A model generated the notes under the pieces. That model was given only the letters and a program-made list of their open reading frames with translations, did no database searches and was not told the DNA's origin. Positions 46,430 through 58,125 of a stretch of 64,000 bases of DNA are shown in pieces (the stretch's first letter is position 1; each line of letters starts with the position of its first letter). Position numbers and translations under genes: made by a program. This DNA is from Cephalopachus bancanus (taxonomy: Eukaryota; Chordata; Mammalia; Primates; Tarsiidae): positions 1,116,001 through 1,180,000 of the forward strand of contig JAPVLO010000404.1 in NCBI GenBank assembly GCA_027257055.1, read 5' to 3'.

Positions 46430-47825
46430 TTTCCATTTTTCATGGAACAAATATTGAGCAGAACCTTAATGAAAATTCTGTTCTAAAACGTTTGCTCTTT
46501 CTACCACATGACAAATATACACAATTTGTATAAATACTGATTTCTTGACCGCTAATGGCAGTGGTTTTAATTTTCAAGTTATTATTTATAAAGTTTATAA
46601 ATATTTAAATGTATATTATATATGTATATAGTTAATGAATGTATTTAAATTATTGTGTGACCTTTAGGAACAGACAAGTAATACTTATTTCTCATTTTCT
46701 GTAGAGCTATTTGGTGCTCTTAACTAAAAATATTTTGATTGCTCACAAATGCAACAGTCAACAATTTTTTTGGCATTTGTGCTGTGGGCAAGGAGAAACT
46801 ATACAAGATACGCTCTGTGCTGAAATTGTGATACATAAGTAAAAGACCTTCAAGCACCTTCCAATTAAATTTGTATAATGAAGCATATATGCTCAATACC
46901 CAGTCTGTGCCTATCAGTCATCTGTCAGAAAAGGTTGACTTCTTCTTTTATTTGCTTTGATTGACTCAAAGTCACTGATTCATCAGTGCTTACCAACCTT
47001 GCCACGGAAACTCACCCAGCATATCTCTTTGTGAACATCAAAGCACTGTCATGTGGGAAATGGGCAACTCCAGACTATGCAGGTGTCTGTGCAGACGACA
47101 GTGATCCTTTTCTCCTTTGTCAGCGGACAGTGGATACTGGACAAAGGGCAGGTAGTGTTACAGAGTCCAGTGGAGGGTGCGACAGAACACAGACACAGAC
47201 GTTGCATGGATAAGAAGGACCAGTAGTATAGCCTACAGAGTGAGATCTACCCATTGACGAAAGAGCCCTCTTCTTGGGCTGCTCACATACCAAACATGTA
47301 TTTGCAGGAAAGAAAAGTATGCCATAGTAAATGCTTAATAAACACATGCATTACGGTTTGCTCATCATTGAATCTGCAATGTCTAGGATGCCACAGTTGC
47401 CAGTCAACAGTTGTGGAATGAATAAATAAGTCAGTGGTCCAGGGCACTTGGGTCATCTGGTCAAGTGCAGCTGTCAATAAATGATTAATTCGTTTGCTGT
47501 ATGGACTGAGGTAGGCTATTACTTCTAGCTTCGCTGTAGTTTCTGGCTTTACATGGGCGACTGTACACTTCTTACAAGCACAGGGAAGGTTCAATTTGCT
47601 CAGAAGGTGTGAATTTTAAATATGTCTCTCTAAACCTCTCTAACCCTTCTTAGGGCTTCAGAATCCAGTGCCTATTTTCTCAATGGAAACAAGGTCCATG
47701 GGGAAAGGAAATGGAGCCTAACTCACCCAGAGTCCCCTAAAGCTCCATCCCTGTTTTGCATAAAAGCATTTTAAAATCTCTTTGATAAGGTAGATAAACC
47801 AAAATCATCCATACTAATGTTCACA
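46430..47825. other. Unassigned sequence
   Basis: AT-rich at 46,560-46,640. A sense L2-tail scrap may lie near 47,320-47,450 (atgcttaataaacac, gtggaatgaataaataag). No gene recognised. Confidence 0.35.
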
Positions 47826-47829
47826 GATT

Positions 47830-48290
47830 CACTTAGCATTTTTTAAGGCCGGCATGCTGTTCTGGGCCCAGTTAGGGGACACAGAAATGAGGAGCAGAGA
47901 GATGCTCTTCTTTAGGGACACGCAGTCAAGCAGGGAAGAAGCAGACATGTGAGCAAATGCGTTTATTGCAAGCTGGTAAGTATCTGTCTTAATTAAGGCA
48001 TTTATTAACAGGAATAAGAAGGCAGAGATGAAAGAAAGGGGCAGAAAATGTGTGAAAGTGTGAAACAGCAAGTAGAGGGAATTGAAAGATTATGGCCTGG
48101 GTGGACATGAAGAGTCACATCAGGAAAGCAAAGTTAGAATGTTAATGAAACTACTTTGCATGTAGAGTTTGTTGTGACATGCCCAGGAACAGAGGCTTTT
48201 CTTCATTAAAGCTTTGAAAAGTCACGGAGGTTTTGGAGCAGGGAGTAGCATGACCAGATTTATAATGTAAAAGTGTGATCATCTAGGTAA
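47830..48290 (-). repeat. L2 LINE, antisense, extended copy
   Basis: gcatgctgttctgggcccag, ggggacacagaaatgaggag, gcaaatgcgtttattgcaag, and further gaaaagtcacggaggttttggagcag with gtagcatgaccagattta match antisense L2 order. Confidence 0.65.
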
Positions 48291-48299
48291 AGTTCAAGA

Positions 48300-51295
48300 C
48301 AGGGAAAGTGTTTAGAAGACGGTAGTGGTAATCCTGGGAAGAGATGAAAAGGATATGAATCTAGGAAGCATTGGCCAGAAAAAAAAAAGAAGAAGAGGAA
48401 ACCAATTCAAGAAAGGCAAGAGGGAGAATTCTCTAAACTAGGCAGACACATGGACAGCTCTTCACTTCTTTATGACGCTGGTAAGGTTTGACAGGCCACT
48501 GGCTGATAAAATAGATCCCTCACAGCTAAGAAGGAGCCCTACCTTGCTTTGGTACTGGATGTGGTGGCGATCAGATGTGGGAGGTAAGAATGGTCATGTT
48601 GCTAGCTGAGTTTCCTCTGTGGAGTCTATGTGTGTCTATTCCTAGTACTTACATATTTTAAATGTACGTCTGAAAATACGAGCTGCCCCATTTAGAGCGT
48701 CTCCGAGGTGTTTTATTCACGTGTCATTTCATTGTGCTGTGTATAGGCACAGACACTCAAGGCCACGTCCCCACTAAGAGATGAAGCGGGGTTACAAACA
48801 CGCATCTCACAGACCTCAGTACCCTCATCAGCACTGTTATGCCGAGTGAGAAGAGTGACAAGCCTGGTGGTGGTAGAAAGTATAGGGCTCCCTCACTTAG
48901 GAAGCACAGCCTTGTAAATAACATACAAGATATTTAGTAGCTTGAACTGTGACTTGTCTGTTTCACAGCTAAATGAATGGGAGAGAGCGAAAAAAACAAC
49001 TCATTGTTTGAGTTCAAATCCTAAAGAGCACTTTAGATAGCCTACCTTGAGTAAACACGACCTGATTGGCAAGAAGTTTGTTATTCCAGTTAACCCACAT
49101 GCTTAGTGCTGACATTTAAATACACGTTCTCTTGTTTGTTCCTCACCGAAAAAGCAAGTCTCCTGTATAGTGGCCTTTCATATTTCTGGAGTCTGTAATT
49201 AGATGACAGGAATGTAGATCATATATATTATGAACTGATAATGATGCTTCCTGGACAATAGACAATTGCTAAAGAGAATTGTTTCCTGTGGTTCTTGTTC
49301 TTGGCCACTTTGACTTTCTAGACTGAGTGGCTTTAACTGCTATTGAGTTTGGCCACATAACTTTAGACTGACATTGATGTTTTCTTTCTTATTTTTACCC
49401 TCTGTCTTCTCTCTCCTTCACTCTGTTCTTATTTTATCCCCAACATTGTTTGCCAACAGATACTCCAGAAGGCAAGGGGAAACAAAGTTGCAGTTGGCGC
49501 CTTGTTCTTTGCTCTAGTGGAGTGTTCCATGACTAATTCTCCTAGATAACTTTGGGGGAAAAATCTGTTTTAAGGGTATCTATTAGTTATGTTTACTATG
49601 ATAGGCCTTGAATAGCCTTAGTAGCTTAAAGTCTCCTTTAAAAAAAAATCAGAAAAAAGGAGACAGAGTGGAGACCTTGACTTTGAAACTGAATTAGATT
49701 AAGTGCTATATTTTTTTCAGATTTTAATATGCTATTGTATACTCAGGCAAGTAAGACTATGCCTAAGAAAAGAATTTGAAAAATCAGTAAATGATATGTT
49801 ATGCTTTACAAACAAAAAAATCAGTTGGCTCTGCTTCCTTCTTTTTGGTTTTATTTTGAATGTTTTTGAAAGAAATGTCAATTCACGGAGCACTAGTTTC
49901 CTTCCTGTTGGTTGTCACAGGGTCTTGTTGTTTGTTTCCTAAATGAAAGTAAAGCTTCACTACATAAGTACATATTTTTTTCTGGACATTTGGACATTTC
50001 TTGGAAACTGGTTAAAATTGAACATTTGGCTTTATTATTTTGGGAAAAGGTAACGATTTGGTTGTTTTAAATTTTTAATTCAAAATATATGTCGAGAGTA
50101 TTCTTTAATAATTGTATAAATGAAACATTAAAGGAAATCGCTCCCATATTTAAATTAAATATTTTAGTAAGCATTCTCTTGTTTAATTCAGTTTTAATTG
50201 CATTATTAATTATCATGAACAAAATATTCCTAGGGAGAAAGCCGAACAGCTCATCTAATTGCAGCTTTTACTGCTTTGAATGATAAAGTGCCTTTGATTT
50301 GGTGCTGAGCCAGGAGGGCTTGATTGATAATATCTGTCTCAGATGTCACCCTGGGAGAAAAGAAAAAAACCTCAGTAGACTTGGTGCATTGCAGCTGTCT
50401 CCGCTGCTCCAATTTCTCTGCCCCATTGACGTCATTGGGAGGCTTCAAACCAGTCCAGTGTGTCTAGTAAACCTGCACATAAATGAAATGAAGAAACAGA
50501 AAAACACTGATTCATAACCTCGCTCTCACTCCAAAGAGGTGGCTGTTGCAGTCTCTCAGATAATGGGCAGATGTTTTCCCCTTTCCTGAACTTAGAAAAA
50601 CAGAAAATATCATCAGCCCCCTAGAAACGTGGGAAAGCCTCAGACAAGGAATGTGAGTTGCGTTCGCCTTTCTAAAATCAGATTACAACACAATGAGCCT
50701 CATTTGTCCAGGGTTCTCGGATGTCATAACCTGTATCCAGCTTGTCTCTAAAATCAGGAGTATCTGAAGCAGAGGGTGACATGGGAAACAGCTTTTTCTG
50801 GAGACAGGACTACTCTAACCCCCAGAGTTGTTACCAACTCCGTGTCTTCTTCCTCTTCTCTCTTCATAGGTCGACTTCTGTGCTGAGTTCTAAATGAGGG
50901 GTCCCCACAGACAGTGCCAGGAGCACAGAGTAGAGGTGTAGGACTTCCAGGAAATATTTTCTTTGTTGTTTGCTTGTTTGGAGATATGCTTTTTTGAAGC
51001 TTCTTTATCAGTTTAATTTATTACATACATGACAAATTCTGAACCTCAAAATGACTTATTGCAAAAAAACTTTTTCTAAATGCTGTCACATACCAATACC
51101 GGCTGACCCAGCCGGCCTAACACTAAATTATGTTCAGATGCTAATTCTTTGTCTGCTGAACACTTTGGCTGCTGGGAGCAGTAGAAGACTTTCTTCTTCT
51201 GCTCTCTTCGTTCTTCACAGATATGAAAGGAAGGACTCAAATAACCAAGTAGACTCCATTTCTTTTTTAATCCAACAAACTCCATGGGATACAAT
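48300..51295. other. Long single-copy stretch; candidate regulatory DNA inside
   Basis: 3 kb with no clear transposon. Contains the candidate conserved block listed at 50,085-50,520. No exon with a recognisable domain. Confidence 0.4.
50085..50520. promoter_or_regulatory. Candidate conserved non-coding element
   Basis: Repeat-free block dense in homeodomain-type ATTA/TAAT cores (attaatta at 50,205-50,212), a PBX/HOX-like tgattgat at 50,321-50,328 and a perfect cAMP-response palindrome TGACGTCA at 50,427-50,434. Composition suggests a developmental enhancer. This is pattern-based only; conservation was not measured. Confidence 0.35.
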
Positions 51296-51299
51296 TAAA

Positions 51300-51440
51300 A
51301 AATGCCTGAATCTTTATAGCGCTTTAAAGTTTGCAAAGCATCATCACTTCCATTTTCCAAGTTACATTTTTTAGACATCACTGAAAGGTAGATAATATAA
51401 TTACCACCATTTCCCCACAATCCTTTGATCTACCTTTTGA
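51300..51440 (-). repeat. MIR-related SINE, antisense
   Basis: tagcgctttaaagtttgcaaagcatcatcac followed by gaaaggtagataatataatt and ccaccatttccccac is the antisense MIR core. Confidence 0.6.
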
Positions 51441-51444
51441 AATT

Positions 51445-52030
51445 GTTTCAAGATGGCAGAGATGTACTGACCACTTATTACTATATTTGGTAGGTTCTTT
51501 AGGGCAAAAAATAAGTAAGACATAGCTGTTAGCCTTCAAGAGCTGGGAGAAATGGGGACAAGACAAGGATCTCTTCACACCTACATCTCAGGCAGAATCA
51601 GACAAATTGATGGCTCTGACAGTGGTTCTAGAATTAAGGAGCATTTCAGGGAAATATTTAAGGACTGGTGATATTTCAATAGGTAAAGCTGATGGATGTG
51701 GCCACTATGGAACAAGGACCTTCATGAACACAGCCAAATAGGCAAGATGATCTGAGGGCTGACAGGAAAGACACGAAGGTGGTTGTTTCGAAACTGAAAA
51801 CTGGAATCTTATGAAGGGTGAGTTAGGCTGTCAGTGGTCAGCCATCAATGCCAGGGTAAGAAGTCCATACTAATAAGGAAATAATTAAATGCTTAAGCTA
51901 GGTGCCTTGGTAAAATCAGCTAGGCAGCCATGGTAAGGTACATGGGAGAAAAGAAAATCTGGCTCATGATGCCAGTTAGAAGGTTCCACCGAAACCCAGG
52001 GAAGGGTGTAGAACAATGGAATAATGGGAA
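51445..52030. other. Unassigned sequence, possible L2 body
   Basis: Blocks such as gatctgagggctgacaggaaagac and gaaggttccaccgaaaccc are loosely like antisense L2. Not assigned. Confidence 0.3.
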
Positions 52031-52034
52031 TAGC

Positions 52035-52230
52035 TCATTTGCTTAGAAATATTTATTGAGCATCTACTATCTGCCAGGCACTGTTCCCAGCATGAGAAAA
52101 TGGTGATCACAGACTGACAAGCTCTGCTTTTGTAGGGTTTTCATTCTGTAAAGGAAGCAATGAAAAGGAAGGGACAAATCCACACAGTGCTATGGGGCAG
52201 AACTAACAGCACTCAGTAACACATAGAAGA
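52035..52230 (-). repeat. L2 LINE 3' end, antisense
   Basis: aaatatttattgagcatctactatctgccaggc at 52,048, then ggtgatcacagactgacaag and gtagggttttcattctg. Confidence 0.75.
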
Positions 52231-52439
52231 TGAATAGAAGAAGATGTGGAAGTAGCTTGGGACTGTCTCTCCTTGAGAGAACATGCCCCATGACCTGACA
52301 GCCAAAAGCGTACATACTCTCAAAAAATAACTGTCTGCAGATGCTACAGTAACACGTGGATACCGCATAGCTCGCATATTATAAGGCATAGAAATGTGTT
52401 TGGCAAAGAACCAAGTGCTGTATAAATATTATCATCAAT

Positions 52440-52912
52440 GGCCAGGCACGGTAGCTTGTAGTCCCAGCACTTTGGGAAAATGAGGACAGAGCTTGAGACC
52501 AACCTGGACAATATAGTAATAATATAGACAATATAGTAAGACTTGATGTCTAAAAAAAAAACTAGCCAGGCACATGTTACATGTTGGCATGCACTTGTAG
52601 TCCCTACTTGGGAGGCTGAGGCAGGAGGATCGCTTGAGTCCAGGAGTTCGAGGCTGTAGTGAGCTATGATCTTGCCACTATGTCTCCTTGAAACAGGCAC
52701 AGTGTCTCACGCCTATGACCCCAGCAATTTCAAGGGCAAGGGAGTTCAAGACCAGTCTGGGTAATGTAGCGAGACCTCAACTCTACAAGAAAAAAAAATT
52801 ATCTGGGCATGGTGGCACACACCTGTAGTCCAGGTTACTTGGGAGGCTGAGGTGGGAGGATCACTTGAAGCCATGATCATGACACTGTACTCCAATCCAG
52901 GAAACAAAATAT
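52440..52912 (+). mobile_element. Two old Alu copies in tandem
   Basis: 52,440 to about 52,692 is an old dimer with a small internal duplication (gacaatatagtaa repeated near 52,507-52,540). About 52,695-52,912 is a second old dimer without a long A-tail. Both are CpG-poor and heavily mutated. Confidence 0.8.
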
Positions 52913-52914
52913 TT

Positions 52915-53103
52915 CAGAGTGTTTAACCTGGTAAATGGTTTCCTATTTTACTTACCATTTGAAAGCAAAGAGTTGAAATGTGGTATATTCATGATGTGTT
53001 TTCAAATAATCTCAGGAAAGTTATTTAAAAGAAATGTTGTTTGGAATTTTGCAATATAATCTTTGTGTCATATTGCAGCTGTGATTGCTGCTTATATATT
53101 AAT
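52915..53103. other. Unassigned sequence
   Basis: AT-rich with no recognisable element. Confidence 0.3.
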
Positions 53104-53175
53104 ATTATGAAAACTGATACTATGTATTGTCTAGGGAACATTATGAAAACTGATACTATGTATTGTCTAGGGAAC
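53104..53175. repeat. Perfect 36-bp head-to-tail duplication
   Basis: 53,104-53,139 and 53,140-53,175 are identical and directly adjacent (unit begins attatgaaaactg, ends gtctagggaac). Recent local duplication in unique sequence. Confidence 0.98.
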
Positions 53176-53179
53176 TCCT

Positions 53180-53780
53180 AAAACTTGTATCTAGGATTCC
53201 AGTAAGTAATGGAAAAGGGACTCAGTTCTGCAAAGAACATGCCTTATGTACTGATACACTGTGTAAGCTACATCACCATAAACATTGATTGCTTTATACA
53301 TTTAGCTGTCTTATTTGATGCTATTTATATGAGTGATTTATTGCAGAGAGTATTCTTCTATACATTCACAACAATTCTCATAACTTATTTAAGTTACTGA
53401 GCTGTTGGTCATGTTATTAGTAAGATTTTTTTTTTAACTTAAAAAACCGTTGTATTTAAAAACTAGTGGAAATTAAAATCTTACTTCACACACAGCTAAA
53501 TGTGAGCCCCATAATCAGATTGCTGTCTATTCAATATCCCGGGGGATATCTGTAATGACGCTCTTTGTAGGCCTGCCTGTTGCAAAGAGTGAGAATCCGT
53601 TTGCAAGTGGATATGGAGAACTAAGAACATTACCTGGATGGGATGATTGTCCTTGATGAGTCTTGTTAGAAAAAATAAGGGGATAATAAAATGACCTTCT
53701 TACACTGACAATTACTCCAGATGAATTGCAGATTTACTAAATATACTATTGTATATATATGTACAGGGCCTGGTACTCAC
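53180..53780. other. Unassigned AT-rich sequence
   Basis: Nothing recognisable apart from short open frames with no family signature. Confidence 0.35.
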
Positions 53781-53781
53781 A

Positions 53782-53784
<3 letters not shown>

Positions 53785-53839
<55 letters not shown>

Positions 53840-53840
53840 C
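53785..53840. repeat. (TC)n microsatellite
   Basis: About 28 TC units with a single phase break at 53,818-53,820, followed by a C-rich run. Mirror-symmetric polypyrimidine, hence triplex-prone. Confidence 0.97.
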
Positions 53841-53999
53841 CCTCCCACCCCCCTACCTCTGTACTCATTGAAGACTCTTTTGGGATTCTTCCTGCCCAAC
53901 TGAAGATATGGCAGATTAATAACTAATTTGATCTGTGACCTCTGCCTATAAAGTTTCAGCTTCAACAAAACTGGTTTGATCCCTTCTTGTCTTTCTGCT

Positions 54000-54265
54000 T
54001 AGAACTTAGACTCAACAGAGTTGACCACAATCTCTGGCCAGCCCTTCTCAGTTCTGCCCACTGCCCTTCCCCATGCTCCTGTCTCCTCTCACTGTCCTGC
54101 CCTTACTGTTCCCTTGTCCACATAGCATTGCATTTGTCCATTTACATGATTCTCTCACCTCTGGGCCATGAAACCTTTGAGAAGCAAGACTGTCTCCTTC
54201 ATATTTATATCCACAACACCTAGTGGAGTCTCTGACACCTATTAAGTCTTCAGGAAATGCAGAAA
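54000..54265 (+). repeat. L2 LINE 3' end, sense
   Basis: cttactgttcccttgtccac, gccatgaaacctttgagaag, gactgtctccttcatattta, then cacctattaagtcttcagga in sense order. Confidence 0.65.
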
Positions 54266-54429
54266 ATGTCTGTTAAACTGAACTTTCTCTTAAAAATGGA
54301 GACATGGTTTTCATGACTTTAGGGAAAATTTTTATTGTCCTAAGGAAGAGTTCTTTTATCCTTTATGCCTACTAGAAAGCCTGCATTGCTAATCCATCTC
54401 AGCGTAACTTTCTGAGTGTTGGGGTGTGT

Positions 54430-54670
54430 GGAAGTCATAATAACAATAGTGATAACAATAATAATGGCAGCAGCAACTATAGTTTACTGTATACTTAGTA
54501 TTTTTCAGGTCTGTGGTAAGCACCTAACATAAAATACTACCTCAGTCAGTCTAGATGAATATTCTTATTTTCATTTTGTAGGTGAAGAAGCAAAAAAATG
54601 AAGTCACTTGTCCAAAGTCACACAGATATTAAGACTTGGCAAAGTCAAGATTTACTCAAGTTTTTTCTGC
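54430..54670 (-). repeat. MIR SINE, antisense
   Basis: gcaactatagtttactgtatacttagt, tctgtggtaagcacctaaca, ttcattttgtaggtgaagaag, cttgtccaaagtcacacaga: a near-complete antisense MIR. Confidence 0.85.
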
Positions 54671-55255
54671 CTCTATAGCCTACTTTTACAGTTATGAGGA
54701 ATTGTCAAGGTGACATACATCAAACCTATAGGAAGAGATGGATTTTATTTCTACACAGAGTTGAAATATGTCTGTCTATGTGAGAAGATGCCTTGTTTCA
54801 TTATCATAGCATGGAGAGAAAGTCAGATGTTTCCACAAGAAAGGAATTTCATGTTGTTTGTTTAGTCTTTCAAGCATCTGGATATATTTTGAAACATGAT
54901 TTTTAACTTGCCTTTACTTTGGGCCTTTGAAAATGAAAAGTATGTTTTGTGAAGCAGTTGCTGTACAGAGAGCAAATGACTTGAATTCTAATCCCATTTT
55001 TTATTTTTCTAAACTGTAGCATTCTAATTCCTTAAACTTTTAAGCCAATTGCTTGGTTGTTAAATCAATGAACTTAATGGAATAATATTTTGGATCCACC
55101 ATATCCCATTCTTTTCTGTTCCTCTATTGTGCTGGACTTGCTTCTAACCGGCCTCTGAAAACTAATTTCAACTTAATTTGGTAAGAAAAAAGTCTAAAAC
55201 TGTGATTATATTTCAGGGAAATATTATCATCTCAAAGCTTTATTTTATTTTTTTA
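54671..55255. other. Unassigned sequence
   Basis: No element or gene recognised. Confidence 0.35.
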
Positions 55256-55259
55256 TTTT

Positions 55260-55519
55260 AATTTTTTTTTTTTGAGTTGGAGTCTCACTCTGTCACCCAG
55301 ACTGGAGTGCAGTGGCCGCTCCCGGCCATCACAGCCTCGGCCTGCTGGGCTCCGGCGATCCTTCCGCCTCAGCCTTCCAAGTAGCTGGAATTACAGACAT
55401 GCGCTACCACGCCCGGATGATTTTTTGATTTATTGTAGAGATGAGGTCTCGCTGCACAGGCGGGACACGAACGCGCAGGCTCAGGCAATCCACTCACCTC
55501 AGCCTCCCAAAGGCGCTTT
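55260..55519 (-). mobile_element. Young Alu, antisense, 5'-truncated
   Basis: T-run, gagttggagtctcactctgt, right arm and most of the left arm, stopping at cctcccaaaggcg so that roughly the first 30 bases of the element are missing. It has the 5-nt deletion and a decayed T-arm-like hairpin (gcgggacacgaacgcgc, 55,460-55,476). Confidence 0.93.
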
Positions 55520-55789
55520 AAAATAATAATCTCCACTGGGTTGGTTCTCCATGGCTTGGGATTATTATGAAACTTAATTAGTGTAAAGGACAATCATTTT
55601 CAAAATGTTAACAGTTTCTTACATCTGACCTTTGAATGTCTAGAAACACTGATCAAGGCAACTTTAAATTGATTGTAGCTGACCTTTGGAGAAAAACTAT
55701 GACTGAGGTTATTACCTGTATGAAATTCTTATATGGAACCATTAGCAAAGTAAAAGGGAAACCTTAGGTACACCATGGAAGAATGCTTT

Positions 55790-56310
55790 GAGTGAATGAA
55801 ATAACCATAGTGATAGGGTCATTGAACTGGAAAAAAACTTGGGAAGCCATCTAGTCCACCTTTCTGCCCGGGGCCGTGTCACATTTGAACCACAAAACGA
55901 GACTGGAAATCTTTCTTGCTTTTTATGGAAGATTCCACAACTTCCCCTGGTATCTTTGCTCCCCCAACTGACAATCTCACCTGTCAGTAAGGCATTTTTC
56001 ATAGCCAATTGAAATCCCTAGGGCTGCAGTCTGAACTCATTTTCTTCTGTCTTTAGAGGTAGAAAACAACTGGAATAGTAAGGCCTCATAATGAAGGTTG
56101 CTATCAAGATTGTTATTCAGCTCTCATCCTACAGCTAAGCTCCTTGAATATTTCTTCATAACTTCTTTTTGTCTAACCTTTTAATAGCCTGCCTTCTGTG
56201 CACATGACTCTCGCCAAGTCTTTTTCTTCTTTGTTGTGAGACCCAGAATAACATATAATACGTAACAGTATCCTTAGCTGTCATACTCTATGAGTTGCTT
56301 AGTTGAAGAT
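55790..56310 (+). repeat. CR1/L3-type LINE relic, sense
   Basis: Landmarks in order: gaagccatctagtccacctt (55,842), agctaagctccttgaatatt (56,133), ttcataacttctttttgtct, and gagacccagaataacatata (56,239). The last corresponds to the pattern seen near the end of CR1/L3 3' sequence. Confidence 0.55.
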
Positions 56311-56314
56311 GCTG

Positions 56315-57485
56315 TATTAAGATGATAACTTGGATTCTGTTTCTATTTATGCGAGCATATAATGAAAACTTTTCATCTTAAACAATAGAAATAGAAAGCA
56401 TTGTATTGGCATCAGGAGAGATTACGAGGGTGCACCTTGCCTTAAAATCCTCAAATTTAGAAAAATCATGAACTAGAAATTCATACATGAAAGATAACTT
56501 AACAAAATATGTCCACGAGTAATTTTATCTACATTTCTACTCTCATGCTAAGAAGAAGCCTAACATAGTGTGATAAGTTTTGATATCAAGCAACTCCAGC
56601 TTCTATACTGGATGTAACTAAACTCCATGATCAAATATATTCTAATTTCTGAGCATCACTTATCTAATGTGTTCCAGAAGATGATAAGAAGAAGAATGGT
56701 TAATTTCTTGAAGACAAGGGCTATTTATTTTCATATCTCTAGGGCCTATTCCAATTTATAACAAAGATTAACAATTAATATTTGAATGTTACAGATGGGT
56801 TGCTTGTGAGATTAAACAAGATTACATATGCAAAGCTATTTGGCCAACTGTTAAACTCTATATAACTGATACTACTATCAATGATTTATAAAGAATCATT
56901 ATTCATAATGAATTAAAAAAAAAAACCAAAAAGCAAAGTTTGATTTGCACTTGTCTTTCCAGGAACGTTTGTCCATTTGTTGTATATTATGTAAAGTGTA
57001 TCCAAACATGAATTTCCTACAATGAATAATCAATGAGACAGACATTATTGTTTGGAGTTTAATGCTTGGATTCCTCTGCTGAGCAATCTGAAAATGACAA
57101 GTGAACTCGGATGTGAACAAGGTGACCTCCCGGAGCAAATCAAACATCACTCTGGCACCTGGAGAATAGAACTACTTTGAAAAATTTATATTTTTCCAGG
57201 ACTTTCATGACCTTGTGTACATTTCCCTATGAGGGAAAGAAAATCAGTGATATCTTTGACTGACAATAGCACCCAAAGGTTTAAATAACATTGCTTTATT
57301 TATTAACAACATGACTAAAAGGAGTCTTTAAGCACTTGACCTTCTTCCATGGGGTACACTGCCAAAGGGCCAGAGGAATAATACAGTGAAAATGGTTATG
57401 TCCGGGCCTTAAAAGCACACTTGTGAATTATAACCTAGATCTTTCTAAAGAGCACCTATCCCTGTTATTCTACTTGGCTTACACA
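56315..57485. other. Unassigned sequence
   Basis: AT-rich, no clear element. A MIR scrap is possible near 56,800-56,880 (gtgagattaaacaagattac). Confidence 0.35.
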
Positions 57486-57489
57486 TGTT

Positions 57490-57650
57490 TAGTTTAAGGA
57501 ACTTGAGCTTTGGAGTCAAAGTGGTTCGAATGGAGATTTTTTGAACTCTGTTAGCAAGTAGATCCTTGGAAAAATGATTTTGCCTCTCTCACCTTAGTTT
57601 TCTTTTCTGTAAAATGGGAAATATAATCCCTTGCTCATAAAATTCCCAAC
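57490..57650 (+). repeat. MIR SINE, sense
   Basis: gagctttggagtcaaagtgg, ggaaaaatgattttgcctct, cttagttttcttttctgtaaaatgggaa in sense MIR order. Confidence 0.8.
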
Positions 57651-57994
57651 ACTATTTGAGTTCTTGGGAACTTCATTACCTCCTCCACCTTCCATTCTCT
57701 TTCTCCTATCATGTTAGTAAGAGTTGGCTGGTTGATATGATTTACAAAACTAGTGTGTTCAGTGGACTTAAGAGACTCCTGCAAGAAGCAACTGAATCAT
57801 TTTGATAATACATTTTATTGAATTTATTTTCATGGGGGATATTGATTGCTTGATAATGACACAAAGCGGTGAGCCTCAGATGATGTGTTGCTTTTTGAGG
57901 AACTACTTTTTAAAAAAAGAAAGAAAAATGTAACTTTAAAAGTAATTAAGTGACGATAGCTTGCCAAGACCAAATAGCATGGGAAGAAATCCTG

Positions 57995-58125
57995 GACAGG
58001 GAATCCAGAGCCCAGCTCTACTACAAGCTGGATCACCATGGACAAGTCATCTTTCTTTCCTGGACCTTGCTTGCTTCATCTCGGAAATGAGAAGATGGTG
58101 CCCTGGGCCTTTTTTGTATCATCAG
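57995..58125 (+). repeat. MIR SINE, sense fragment
   Basis: ctctactacaagctggatca, ccatggacaagtcatctttc and catctcggaaatgagaagat follow the MIR middle. Confidence 0.65.

Noticed and set aside
50299..50517. Short open frame within the candidate enhancer as an exon
   Set aside because: No flanking splice pattern or domain; the opposite strand is equally open.
53721..53968. Leucine-serine/arginine-glutamate frames on both strands
   Set aside because: Produced by the (TC)n run.
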